33,879 bases of DNA from assembly GCA_020201075.1 (NCBI GenBank), contig JAIVHL010000138.1, forward strand, positions 1 through 33,879, given 5' to 3'. This document shows positions 1 to 7,248 of the stretch, one piece after another. Position 1 is the stretch's first letter, and each line of letters opens with the position of its first letter. The position numbers and the translations under genes are program-made. Origin of the DNA: Halomonas sp. (lineage in GTDB: Bacteria; Pseudomonadota; Gammaproteobacteria; Pseudomonadales; Halomonadaceae). The notes under the pieces are model-generated. The model made no database searches and was not told where the DNA came from. It saw only the letters and a list, made by a program, of their open reading frames with translations.

Positions 1-48
1 AAGGAGCAGGGCCATGCCGAGCAACCAGGCCGCACATCGTGAACGCAT
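1..48 (-). CDS. 5' end of an exported protein (partial)
   Basis: The first 16 codons of a minus-strand gene run off the left edge of the window. An AGGAG Shine-Dalgarno lies six bases before the ATG. The readable residues begin with basic residues (MRSR) followed by a hydrophobic stretch (AAWLLGMALLL), which looks like the start of a signal peptide or a membrane anchor. The product cannot be named from 16 residues. The ORF is too short for the ORF track, and the call rests on the good ribosome-binding site and the signal-like composition. Confidence 0.55.
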   Translation of the reverse strand, partial: MRSRCAAWLLGMALLL

Positions 49-72
49 GGGGATCTCCTAATCCCGAGAGGA

Positions 73-95
73 GTGCTGGCATTGTCAGCCAGCAC
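73..95 (-). terminator. Hairpin between two minus-strand genes
   Basis: GTGCTGGC and GCCAGCAC form a perfect 8-bp stem around a 7-base loop. It lies between the small ORF ending at 160 and the exported-protein start at 48. No strong T-run follows on the minus strand, so it may be a weak terminator or a processing site. Confidence 0.35.
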
Positions 96-159
96 GCAGG
101 GCCACCACAAGATCATTAGCCAACGCCGGCAGGGCGCACTGACCGAGGTCAAGCCGGCG

Positions 160-375
160 TCAGACCTCCGCCGAGACGGCACCGAAGATCGCCTTGAGAT
201 CGGTCTCGGCATCGCGGGGACTCAGGTCAAGCAGATTCAGCAGGCTATCCAGATGCTTCACCACTGCGCTCCGAGCCCCTTCCGCGTTGCCGTTGCGCAG
301 CGCCTCAGCAGTCGCGGATGATCCTCCGCCAGATAGCACGGCGGCCTCCACGTCTTCTTTCCAGGTCTTGCCCAT
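160..375 (-). CDS. Small hypothetical protein (71 aa)
   Basis: I do not recognise this product. From the internal ATG at 375 it encodes 71 residues beginning MGKTWKEDVEAA, a hydrophilic and probably soluble helical protein with a Ser/Gly-rich segment near residue 15-20. It has no membrane segment, Cys motif or signal peptide. The ORF-track start at 423 is in the same frame but I prefer 375, because the extension MQGNVRRCFRVTRG is arginine-rich and looks like out-of-gene translation. The ribosome-binding site is weak (GGGGG-rich). It follows pyruvate kinase on the same strand after about 80 nt that contain a TGTATACA palindrome. It could be a real lineage-specific gene or a chance ORF. Confidence 0.4.
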   Translation of the reverse strand: MGKTWKEDVEAAVLSGGGSSATAEALRNGNAEGARSAVVKHLDSLLNLLDLSPRDAETDLKAIFGAVSAEV

Positions 376-444
376 TGAACGCCCCCGAGTCACCCGGAAG
401 CACCTTCGCACGTTTCCCTGCACCTGGCCACATGGTGAAGGGAT

Positions 445-456
445 CCTGTATACAGG
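445..456. promoter_or_regulatory. Perfect 12-bp palindrome with TGTATACA core
   Basis: CCTGTATACAGG is a perfect palindrome immediately beyond the pyruvate kinase stop codon and about 70 bases upstream of the small ORF. The TGTATACA core matches the candidate GntR/FCD operator upstream of uraD at 7194-7201. FCD-type GntR proteins often bind such TGTATACA-centred sites, so this may be another site for the same regulator. That link is inference. Confidence 0.35.
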
Positions 457-457
457 C

Positions 458-1942
458 TCAGACGTCGTGGCTTTCGTTCACGTCCAGGATCTTCAGGGTG
501 TTGGTGCCGCCGTGGGCGTTCATGTGGTCGCCGCGGGTCAGGATTACATGGTCGCCGGCGGCAGCGATGCCCTTTTCTACCAGCAGCGACAGCGCCCGCT
601 CGTTGAGTTCGAGGGGGGTCATGTCGCGGGTGTCGAAGGGCAGCGAGACCACCCCGCGGTAGAGCGCCATGCGCCGCTGGGCCACCGGGCTGTGGGCCAG
701 GCCGACGATGGGCAGGCCCGAACTGATGCGCGAGGCGATCAGCGGCGTGTAGCCGGTGGAAGTCATGCAGGCGATGGCGGCCACGCCCGACAGGTGGTTG
801 GCGGCGTACATGGCGGAGAGCGCGATGGTCTCGTCGATCCGCGAGAAGCCCTCATGGATGCGGTGGCCGGACTCCTGGGCGATCTTCTCGCGCTCGGCGC
901 CCAGGCAGACCCGGTCCATGGCCGCGATGGTCTCCACCGGGAAGTCGCCGGCGGCGGTCTCGGCGGAGAGCATCACCGCGTCGGTGCCGTCGAGCACCGC
1001 GTTGGCCACGTCGAACACCTCGGCCCGGGTGGGCAGCGGCGACTCGATCATCGACTCCATCATCTGCGTGGCGGTGATCACCGCGCGGTTCAGCGTGCGA
1101 GCGCGCTTGATGATGCGCTTCTGCATGCCGATCAGCTTGGCATCGCCTATCTCCACGCCGAGATCGCCGCGGGCCACCATCACCGCCTCGGAGGCCTCGA
1201 TGATGCCGTCCAGGGTCGCCTCATCCGCCACCGCCTCGGCGCGTTCCAGCTTGGCCACCAGGCCGATCTCGGCCCCGGTCTCGCCGAGCAGCGCGCGGGC
1301 CTCGTGCATGTCGGCGGCGCTGCGCGGAAACGACACCGCCAGGTAGTCGACGCCGATCTCGACGGCGGTGGTGAGATCCGCGCGGTCCTTGTCGGTAAGC
1401 GCCGGCGCCGAGAGGCCGCCGCCCTGCTTGTTGATGCCCTTGTTGTTGGAGAGCTTGCCGCCCACCACCACGGTGGTGTGGATCTCGCGGCCCTGGATAG
1501 CGGTGACGTCGAGCACCACCCGGCCATCGTCGAGCAGCAGGCGATCGCCCGGGGCGACGTCGTCGATCAGCTGCTGATAGTCGCAGCCGACCCGGGAGGC
1601 ATCGCCAGCGTTACCGTCGAGCGCCATATCGAGCACGAAGGGCGCGCCTGCCGACAGCTCGACGGCGCCCTCGCGGAAGCGGGCGATGCGGATCTTGGGG
1701 CCCTGCAGGTCGCCCAGGGCGGCAACGCTGCGGCCCAGGCGGTCGGCGATCTCGCGGACCCGCACCAGGCGCTGGCGATGGTCGTCGGGGCTGCCGTGGG
1801 AAAAGTTGAGGCGCACGACATCAACGCCGGCCGCGATCATGGCCTCCAGCACACCCTCGCGGTCGCTGGCCGGGCCCAGGGTGGCGACGATCTTGGTGCG
1901 GCGTATGGGGTCATGGATAGGAGCGTGGGGGGGAAGCGTCAT
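458..1942 (-). CDS. pyk: Pyruvate kinase
   Basis: Converts phosphoenolpyruvate and ADP to pyruvate and ATP in the cytosol, the last step of lower glycolysis or the Entner-Doudoroff route. The 494-aa length fits bacterial pyruvate kinase. Visible motifs are [13 protein letters not shown] (14-26), RLNFSHG (44-50), [10 protein letters not shown] (77-86), the catalytic-lysine segment KLERAEA (Lys231), [11 protein letters not shown] (255-265), [21 protein letters not shown] (305-325) and the active-site [10 protein letters not shown] segment. The C-terminal regulatory domain is complete. A GAGG Shine-Dalgarno lies about five bases before the ATG. It follows allA by ~150 nt on the same strand and need not be part of the purine operon. 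The sequence resembles the PykA type more than PykF, but I do not insist on the paralogue. Confidence 0.97.
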   Translation of the reverse strand: MTLPPHAPIHDPIRRTKIVATLGPASDREGVLEAMIAAGVDVVRLNFSHGSPDDHRQRLVRVREIADRLGRSVAALGDLQGPKIRIARFREGAVELSAGAPFVLDMALDGNAGDASRVGCDYQQLIDDVAPGDRLLLDDGRVVLDVTAIQGREIHTTVVVGGKLSNNKGINKQGGGLSAPALTDKDRADLTTAVEIGVDYLAVSFPRSAADMHEARALLGETGAEIGLVAKLERAEAVADEATLDGIIEASEAVMVARGDLGVEIGDAKLIGMQKRIIKRARTLNRAVITATQMMESMIESPLPTRAEVFDVANAVLDGTDAVMLSAETAAGDFPVETIAAMDRVCLGAEREKIAQESGHRIHEGFSRIDETIALSAMYAANHLSGVAAIACMTSTGYTPLIASRISSGLPIVGLAHSPVAQRRMALYRGVVSLPFDTRDMTPLELNERALSLLVEKGIAAAGDHVILTRGDHMNAHGGTNTLKILDVNESHDV

Positions 1943-2089
1943 GGTGTCCTCGGCAGGGCCAGAATGGCACGTGAATCGTTAACATGGGTGCGCGTCGGAC
2001 CGGTCTGGATATACCGGTCGTGCGACTGATGAAAAGTATACGCGTCAGTGGGTGATAGGTAAGCGCACGGGTCGAGGCCAGTGCACCGA

Positions 2090-2575
2090 TCAAAGGATGA
2101 TGCGCAAAGGCAGCGAAAACTCGTCGCAATTGTGCCCTTCCCCACCGCGGTCGACCACCAGAAACTCCCCTTCCCGCTCCAGCACCGACTGAATGGCGTG
2201 CCAGGTGCCGGCGCGGTAGTTCACCCCCTGTCGACCGTCGGTGACGAAGGCGCGCACCTTGGCGGGGTCGATCTCGTTGCCCGGCGGCGCAACGACTACC
2301 AGGAACCTCTCTTCATGAAGCGGCATAAAGGCCTGGCTGCCTAGGGGGTGGCGTTCCAGGAAGTCGAGCTCGAGGGGCATGGTCACCGGCTGACTGACGA
2401 AGATGCTGATCAACGTCCTCGCCCCCTCCCCCAGGGTCTCGACGTTTGCCAGGTCGTGGTGGCGCCGGGTGCGTCCGGCGTTGATGGGAAACCAGTCCGA
2501 TATGCGCGTGTCGATAACATCGCCGAAAGGGGCGAAGGCCTCGGGCGTCAGCGGCTCGGCTTTTAGTTCAAGCAT
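2090..2575 (-). CDS. allA: Ureidoglycolate lyase
   Basis: Splits (S)-ureidoglycolate into glyoxylate and urea, the last step of the ureide branch of purine catabolism. The 161 aa match AllA length (about 160). The LKAEPLTPEAFAPFGDVI opening, the FLERHPLGSQAFMPL segment, the VVVAPPGNEIDPAKVRAFV stretch and the GVNYRAGTWHA motif are family hallmarks of this cupin-fold enzyme. An AGGAG site precedes the ATG by six bases. It follows allE on the same strand, but the 157-nt gap contains a structured repeat and a terminator-like hairpin whose U-run abuts this gene's ribosome-binding site. Its expression may therefore be partly uncoupled from allE. Confidence 0.95.
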   Translation of the reverse strand: MLELKAEPLTPEAFAPFGDVIDTRISDWFPINAGRTRRHHDLANVETLGEGARTLISIFVSQPVTMPLELDFLERHPLGSQAFMPLHEERFLVVVAPPGNEIDPAKVRAFVTDGRQGVNYRAGTWHAIQSVLEREGEFLVVDRGGEGHNCDEFSLPLRIIL

Positions 2576-2587
2576 ATCGATCTCCTG

Positions 2588-2614
2588 AAAAAAACAGCCT
2601 CGATAGTCGGGGCT
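2588..2614 (-). terminator. Terminator/attenuator-like hairpin just before allA
   Basis: Read on the minus strand, AGCCCCGA and TCGAGGCT pair around a 3-base loop (one C-A mismatch) and are followed by G and seven Ts. The T-run directly touches the AGGAG ribosome-binding site of allA. This has the form of an intrinsic terminator placed between allE and allA. Confidence 0.5.
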
Positions 2615-2628
2615 GATCCGGCGACAGA

Positions 2629-2716
2629 CCTTTCGGGGGCGCTGTGAACCCCTCCCTGGGCGCTACCGATGCCATCCCTGGCATAGGACCCCCTCCAGCT
2701 CTGTCCCCGGCGCCCC
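2629..2716 (-). repeat. Structured intergenic repeat, copy A
   Basis: This 88-nt element fills most of the allE-allA gap. Its reverse complement aligns nearly end to end with 15850-15938: both open GGGGCGCCGGGG, share a GTCCTA...GCCAGGGA...GGC..CGGTAGCG block and end TTCACAGCGCC.CCG.AAGG. An internal stem ATGCC/GGCAT in this copy corresponds to ACGCC/GGCGT in the other. I cannot assign it to a named repeat family. Confidence 0.7.
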
Positions 2717-2732
2717 TTAGGTTAGCGCCATA

Positions 2733-3566
2733 TCAGCGGCTACCTAATTGCAGTTTCGGGTGGCGATTGACGTCCTTGTAGAGCAGATAGCGGAACGGGC
2801 CCGGGCCGCCGGCGTAGCAGGCCTGGGGGCAGAAGGCGCGCAACCACATGAAATCGCCGGCCTCGACCTCGACCCAGTCCTGATTGAGGTGATAGACCGC
2901 CTTGCCTTCGAGCACGTAGAGGCCGTGTTCCATGACGTGAGTTTCGGCGAACGGGATCGCCGCACCCGGCTGCAGTGTGACGATATTGACGTGCATGTCG
3001 TGGCGCACGTCGGCGGGGTCGACGAAGCGGGTGGTGGCCCAGCGCCCCTCGGTGCCCGGCATCTCGTTGGGTGCGATATCGTTCTCGTTGACCACGAAGG
3101 CTTCGGGCACCTCGATGCCCTCGACTCGCTCGTAGGCCTTGCGCACCCAGTGAAAGCGCACCGGAGCATCGGTCTCATTCTTCACCATCCAGACACTGCC
3201 GGGCGGAATAAAGGCGTAGCCGCCCGGCAGCATTTCGTGGCGCTCACCGGCGAGAGTCAGGGTCATCTCACCTTCGACCACGAAGAGCACGCCCTCGGCT
3301 TCGGGGTCGGGTTCGGGGCGCTCGCTGCCGCCACCCGGGGAGACCTCCATGAGGTACTGGGAGAAGGTCTCGGCAAAACCGGAGAGTGGGCGCGCCAGCA
3401 CCCAGAGCCGAGTCCCCTCCCAGAACGGCAGGTTACTGGTGACGATATCGCGCATCACCCCCTTGGGAATGACGGCATAGGCCTCGGTAAACACCGCCCG
3501 GTCGGAGAGCAGTTGGGTCTGGGGCGGATGGCCGCCGTGCGGCGCGTAGTAGCTACGTTGGTTCAT
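2733..3566 (-). CDS. allE: (S)-ureidoglycine aminohydrolase
   Basis: Releases ammonia from (S)-ureidoglycine to give (S)-ureidoglycolate, the substrate of the neighbouring AllA. The 277-aa bicupin fits the AllE/YlbA family (about 260-280 aa). The N-terminal MNQRSYYAPHGGHPPQTQLL, the first cupin around residues 60-150 (FVVEGEMTLTL, GGYAFIPPG) and the second around 190-270 (metal-site segment EHGLYVLEGKAVYHLN, DFMWLRAFCPQACYAGG) are visible. The start at 3566 is supported by GAGG overlapping the end of puuE; the genes are only 9 nt apart, implying co-transcription and coupled translation. The partner enzyme that would supply ureidoglycine, allantoate amidohydrolase, is not in the cluster. Confidence 0.94.
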   Translation of the reverse strand: MNQRSYYAPHGGHPPQTQLLSDRAVFTEAYAVIPKGVMRDIVTSNLPFWEGTRLWVLARPLSGFAETFSQYLMEVSPGGGSERPEPDPEAEGVLFVVEGEMTLTLAGERHEMLPGGYAFIPPGSVWMVKNETDAPVRFHWVRKAYERVEGIEVPEAFVVNENDIAPNEMPGTEGRWATTRFVDPADVRHDMHVNIVTLQPGAAIPFAETHVMEHGLYVLEGKAVYHLNQDWVEVEAGDFMWLRAFCPQACYAGGPGPFRYLLYKDVNRHPKLQLGSR

Positions 3567-3575
3567 GGTGTGTCC

Positions 3576-4505
3576 TCAAGCCCACGGTGCCGGATGATGT
3601 TCCGCCCAATGCCGTGCGATATCCACGCGGCGCGCCACCCACACCCGGTCATGGGCCTCGATATGGTCCAGGAAGCGCTGCAGGGCGCGGAAGCGGCCCG
3701 GGCGCCCCAGCAGGCGACAGTGCATGCCCACCGAGAGCATCTTCGGCGATTCCTCCCCCTCCGCGTATAGCACGTCGAAGGCGTCGCGTAGATAGGTAAA
3801 GAAATGCTCGGCGGTGTTGAAGCCCTGGGGCGCAGCGAAGCGCATGTCGTTGGTATCCAGAGCATAGGGGACGATCAGGTGGTCGTGCTCGACGCCCTGG
3901 CTGTCGGAGGCACGCGTCCAGAAAGGCAGGTCATCGCCGTAGTAGTCGCTGTCATAGAGGAAGCCACCCTCGTCGAGCACCAGGCGACGGGTATTGGGAC
4001 TGTCGCGGCCGGTGTACCAGCCCAGCGGCTTCTCGCCATAGAGACGCTGGAAGATCGTCATGGCCTTGTGGAGGTGCTCGCGCTCGACCTCCTCGGGCAA
4101 CTCCTGGTAGTGGATCCAGCGGTAGCCATGGCAGGCGACCTCGTGGCCCAGTTCCTTGAAGGCGTGGGCCACCTCGGGGTGGCGCTCCAGCGCCATGGCC
4201 ACGCCGAACACGGTGAGCGGCAGGCCGCGGCGCTCGAACTCGCGCAGGATACGCCACACCCCCGCCCGGGAGCCGTACTCGTAGATCGACTCCATGCTCA
4301 GGTGGCGATCCGGAAAGACCGGAGCCCCGATGATCTCAGAGAGGAACTGCTCGGAGCCCGAATCACCATGCAAAACGCAGTTCTCGCCGCCTTCCTCGTA
4401 GTTGAGCACGAACTGCACGGCGATCTTCGCCCGGCCCGGCCAGTTGGCATGGGGCGGGTTGCGGCCATAGCCGGTCAGGTCGCGGGGATAGCTGGAAGGG
4501 GTCAT
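3576..4505 (-). CDS. puuE: Allantoinase, polysaccharide-deacetylase type
   Basis: Hydrolyses (S)-allantoin to allantoate. It is a PuuE-type enzyme of the NodB/polysaccharide-deacetylase fold, unrelated to the metallo-dependent allantoinase AllB. The 309 aa match the PuuE length (about 308). Visible hallmarks are YPRDLTGYGRNPPHANWPG (6-24), VQFVLNYEEGGENCVLHGD (30-48), YEYGSRAGVWRI (76-86), HEVACHGYRWIHY (121-133) and GWYTGRDSPNTRRL. It is the first gene of the puuE-allE-allA run. A candidate GntR operator (GTATACAAAAAAT) lies about 60 bases upstream of the ATG, between this gene and the regulator gene. The ribosome-binding site is weak. Confidence 0.96.
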   Translation of the reverse strand: MTPSSYPRDLTGYGRNPPHANWPGRAKIAVQFVLNYEEGGENCVLHGDSGSEQFLSEIIGAPVFPDRHLSMESIYEYGSRAGVWRILREFERRGLPLTVFGVAMALERHPEVAHAFKELGHEVACHGYRWIHYQELPEEVEREHLHKAMTIFQRLYGEKPLGWYTGRDSPNTRRLVLDEGGFLYDSDYYGDDLPFWTRASDSQGVEHDHLIVPYALDTNDMRFAAPQGFNTAEHFFTYLRDAFDVLYAEGEESPKMLSVGMHCRLLGRPGRFRALQRFLDHIEAHDRVWVARRVDIARHWAEHHPAPWA

Positions 4506-4548
4506 GGCATCACTCTGTTAATAATTAACCAAGCAGATTGAACTCAGC

Positions 4549-4574
4549 GTACAAAAATTTCGTATACAAAAAAT
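4549..4574. promoter_or_regulatory. Candidate GntR operator upstream of puuE
   Basis: GTATACAAAAAAT at 4562-4574 is the exact reverse complement of ATTTTTTGTATAC at 7188-7200 in the uraH-uraD intergenic region. A GTAC half-element (4549-4552) sits upstream in both places (GTACAAAAATTTC here, GTACATTTC there). Shared, AT-rich and present only beside ureide genes, it is the best candidate binding site for the GntR/FCD protein encoded between them. The assignment to that protein is inference. Confidence 0.6.
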
Positions 4575-4643
4575 GTTCCCTTCTGGTCTATCTGACGCAA
4601 GGCCGACCCGCGGGAGAGTATCTTCCTGGACTAGCCGCCAACG

Positions 4644-5378
4644 TCAGCGGGAGAAGATAGTATGCAGATCCGGCGCCTTGTCCTCCTCCTCGACCATGGA
4701 GAGAGAAGCCTCGATCGCCTTGAGGTGGCGGCTCATGAAGGCCGCAGCGCGTTCGCCGTTGCCTGCCTCGAGATAACCGATCAGGTCGTCGTGATCGTGG
4801 GACTCGCAGCCAAGATGGCCGGCGCTGCCGTAGACGGCAAGGATCAGCGAGGAGCGGGAGCACAGCCGGTCGACGAAATCGGCCAGGGTGGCGTTACCCG
4901 AGATCTCCGCCAGGCGAGCATGAAGGGCGGCGGAGAGCTTGATCGCCGCGCTCTGCTCGCCGTCCTTGAGCGCCTGGCGCTCGCAACGGGCCATGTCGCG
5001 CAGCTCCCGCACGTCAACCTCGCTGATGCGACGAGCGACCTCGGGCATCAGGCCGCACTCGATCATCTGGCGGGCATCGAAGACGTCCTTGGCCTCGTCG
5101 GCCGTGGGGCGGGTGACGCTGGCGCCGCGACGCGGTGTCAGGGTGACCAGCTGTTCCATGGCCAGGCGCTGCAGGATCTTGCGGATGCCGGTGCGGCTCA
5201 CTCCGAACACCTCAGTGAGCGCATCCTCGCGTAGGCGAGCTCCGGGCTTGAGGCGGTGTTCGATGATCGCATCGCTGATCGAACGGTAGATCACCTCTTG
5301 ACGCTCGGCTCCGTCACCGTCTTTCCCGCGGCGTGATAAGGAAGGCCCGCGCTTGGGCTCGCGCTGACGCTGGTTCAT
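4644..5378 (-). CDS. GntR family (FCD) regulator of the purine/ureide cluster
   Basis: A DNA-binding regulator of the FadR subfamily. From the ATG at 5378 it has 244 aa: a winged helix of the GntR type at about 26-90 (YRSISDAIIEHRLKPGARLREDAL, then FGVSRTGIRKILQRL and the wing PRRGASV) and a ligand-binding all-helical FCD domain at about 96-225 with its metal-type positions (D...R near 100, AALHARLAEISGN, HDDLIGYLEAG, MSRHLKAIEASL). I chose 5378 over the ORF-track start 5417 because CAGGAGA lies nine bases upstream and the extension MLSCLRHPRRPAF is not family-like. It sits between puuD and puuE on the same strand, so it probably senses a urate or allantoin intermediate; the ligand cannot be read from sequence. 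Confidence 0.9.
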   Translation of the reverse strand: MNQRQREPKRGPSLSRRGKDGDGAERQEVIYRSISDAIIEHRLKPGARLREDALTEVFGVSRTGIRKILQRLAMEQLVTLTPRRGASVTRPTADEAKDVFDARQMIECGLMPEVARRISEVDVRELRDMARCERQALKDGEQSAAIKLSAALHARLAEISGNATLADFVDRLCSRSSLILAVYGSAGHLGCESHDHDDLIGYLEAGNGERAAAFMSRHLKAIEASLSMVEEEDKAPDLHTIFSR

Positions 5379-5427
5379 GAAGGCTGGTCTCCTGGGGTGC
5401 CTGAGGCATGACAGCAAGGCATCTGGC

Positions 5428-6627
5428 TCACTCCGTCCAGGCGGCGATGGCCGCGCGCTCCTCGTCGGTCATGCCGGTCATGTTGCCCAGCGGCATATAG
5501 CCGCTGGCCACCACCTGCTGGATCTGGGCACGCCGGGCGGCGGTCTGCTGCGGTGAGTCATAGGCGACCCCGGCCGGCGGCGCGCTGAAGCCGGGCTGGC
5601 TCGGCTGGCTGGCGTGGCAGGCCGCGCAGCGAGTCTCAACGATGGCATGGGCCTGCTCGAGGCCGACCGCGGCGCGATCCGGGTCGGCGGCGGGCGATGG
5701 GGACGGGGCGGCGACCCAGAACGCCACGGCGATCAGCGCCGTGCCGGCCACCGGATAGGCGGGCTTGATGCTACCGGCATGCATCAGCACGAAGAACTGG
5801 CGAATCAGCGCGCCGGCGAAGATGAACAGCGACATGATCACCCAGGCCTGCTCGTGGGAGTAGGCGAACGAAGTGTGGTTGCTGATCATCAGCAGCACCA
5901 CCGGCAGGGTGAAGTAGGTGTTGTGCACAGAGCGCTGCTTGCCGCGCTTACCATCCAGCGGGTTGGGCGTCTCGCCGGCCTTCATCGCCGCCACCATGCG
6001 CCGCTGGCCGGGGATGATCCAGAAGAACACGTTGGCCGACATGGCCGTCGCCATCACCGCACCGGTGAGCAGGAAAGCCGCGCGGCCGGTGAATATCTGG
6101 GTGCTCAGGTAGGCCACCACCACCATCATCATGGCGACCGCCAGGCTAAGCACCCCGTCTCGCTCCATGTTGGGGCTGAGGCGTTTGCAGAGCTCGTTGT
6201 AGACCACCCAGCCGCCGAGAAGGAACAGCAGCGCCATCGCGTTGGCCTGCCAGCCGCTCATACTGGCCGCCCACTCCCAGCTGGCGTTGGGGTTGACCAG
6301 GTAGAAGCTCGGGTTGGCCATGTAGAGCAGGATGAACAGGGCGAAGCCCGACAGCCAGGTGGTGTAAGCCTTCCAGAACGACCAGTGCAGGTCCGCGGGC
6401 AGCTTGGCGGGAGCCGTGGCGTACTTCTGGTTGTGGTAGAAGCCGCCGCCGTGCACCGCCCACATCTCGCCGAACACCCCCTTGTCGCGGTCCTCTGCGG
6501 CCTTGGGCGTGCGCAGGCCGTTGTCGAGCATCACGAAGTAGATTGATTCGCCGATCCAGGCGATGGCCGCAATGACGTGCAGCCAGCGCAGCATGAAGTT
6601 GGCAACGTCCAGCAGATAGGCTTGCAT
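5428..6627 (-). CDS. puuD: Urate hydroxylase PuuD with C-terminal cytochrome c domain
   Basis: Oxidises urate to 5-hydroxyisourate at the inner membrane and replaces soluble uricase. The 399-aa protein has about eight hydrophobic segments in residues 8-305 (LRWLHVIAAIAWIGESIYFV at 13-32 is the classic first one; others near 93-105, 128-143, 160-178, 186-204, 240-250, 262-280 and 292-306). A periplasmic cytochrome c tail follows, with heme motif CAACH at 334-338 and a likely axial Met in GYMPLGNMTGMTDEER (376-391). The tail suggests that electrons go to the respiratory chain and not to O2 directly. It lies 66 nt downstream of uraH, which uses its product. GAGG precedes the ATG by about nine bases. 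Confidence 0.95.
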   Translation of the reverse strand: MQAYLLDVANFMLRWLHVIAAIAWIGESIYFVMLDNGLRTPKAAEDRDKGVFGEMWAVHGGGFYHNQKYATAPAKLPADLHWSFWKAYTTWLSGFALFILLYMANPSFYLVNPNASWEWAASMSGWQANAMALLFLLGGWVVYNELCKRLSPNMERDGVLSLAVAMMMVVVAYLSTQIFTGRAAFLLTGAVMATAMSANVFFWIIPGQRRMVAAMKAGETPNPLDGKRGKQRSVHNTYFTLPVVLLMISNHTSFAYSHEQAWVIMSLFIFAGALIRQFFVLMHAGSIKPAYPVAGTALIAVAFWVAAPSPSPAADPDRAAVGLEQAHAIVETRCAACHASQPSQPGFSAPPAGVAYDSPQQTAARRAQIQQVVASGYMPLGNMTGMTDEERAAIAAWTE

Positions 6628-6651
6628 CGGGGGATGCCTCGTCCAGCGCGT

Positions 6652-6675
6652 GTTGTTATGGAAGTTGTTATGGAA
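6652..6675. repeat. Tandem 12-bp duplication
   Basis: GTTGTTATGGAA occurs twice back to back in the uraH-puuD gap (6652-6663 and 6664-6675). It is a perfect duplication in non-coding sequence, probably from replication slippage. No function is visible. Confidence 0.6.
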
Positions 6676-6693
6676 ATGAGCAGGGCCGAATAC

Positions 6694-7047
6694 TCAGCTG
6701 CCACGGTAGGTAGAGTATCCATAAGGCGACAGCAGCAGCGGCACGTGGTAGTGCGCTTCGCCATCGGCCACGCCGAAACGCAGCGGGATCACGTCCAGAA
6801 AGCGAGGTTCCTCCGCCGTGATGCCCTGCTGGCGAAGATAGTCGCCGGCGTGGAAGACCAGCTCGTACTCGCCGGCGGTGAATTCGCCCCCCTCAAGGAT
6901 CGGTGCATCGCAGCGTCCGTCATTGTTGGTGGTGACTTCCTTGAGTCGCTCTCGCGCCTGGTCCGCGAGGCGATATACCTCGATGCGGATTCCCCGGCCG
7001 GGGCGACCCTGAGCGGTATCGAGTACGTGGGTTGTCAAGCGTCCCAT
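6694..7047 (-). CDS. uraH: 5-hydroxyisourate hydrolase
   Basis: Hydrolyses 5-hydroxyisourate to OHCU, the second step from urate. It is a transthyretin-fold protein of 117 aa, the usual length for the short cytosolic form. The N-terminal [14 protein letters not shown] (4-17), the central TNNDGRC stretch and the diagnostic C-terminal [18 protein letters not shown] with YRGS end are all present. AGGAG precedes the ATG. It begins the minus-strand run uraH-puuD-gntR-puuE-allE-allA and is divergent from uraD, whose enzyme acts next; the shared 200-nt gap holds a candidate operator. Confidence 0.97.
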   Translation of the reverse strand: MGRLTTHVLDTAQGRPGRGIRIEVYRLADQARERLKEVTTNNDGRCDAPILEGGEFTAGEYELVFHAGDYLRQQGITAEEPRFLDVIPLRFGVADGEAHYHVPLLLSPYGYSTYRGS

Positions 7048-7187
7048 GTTCAGTCTCCTGTTGTTCTATTGGCCGTCGTACTCCATCAACCCTCTATCCA
7101 GCGTTCTGCTAACTGTCTAACCGTTTCATAAATGCCGCAAATATCAGTGAAAACATTTTTAGATGTTTTTGGAGTACATTTCAAAAT

Positions 7188-7201
7188 ATTTTTTGTATAC
7201 A
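7188..7201. promoter_or_regulatory. Candidate GntR operator in the uraH-uraD divergent promoter
   Basis: ATTTTTTGTATACA contains the 13-bp element also found (reverse-complemented) upstream of puuE, with a perfect TGTATACA palindrome at 7194-7201. It lies in a very AT-rich stretch (7150-7206) of an otherwise GC-rich window and about 48 bases before the preferred uraD start, a position that could block the uraD promoter. It is likely bound by the GntR protein encoded at 4644-5378. Confidence 0.6.
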
Positions 7202-7248
7202 TTATTGGGCAGACATCATCCTAACAAATGAGAACCAAGAGACCGACC

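Noticed and set aside
194-2029. 611-aa plus-strand ORF
   Set aside because: It lies opposite pyruvate kinase, is rich in Ala/Gly/His/Arg and has no recognisable domain; it is a shadow of high-GC coding sequence.
3804-4541. 245-aa plus-strand ORF
   Set aside because: Antisense shadow of puuE, which has full family motifs.
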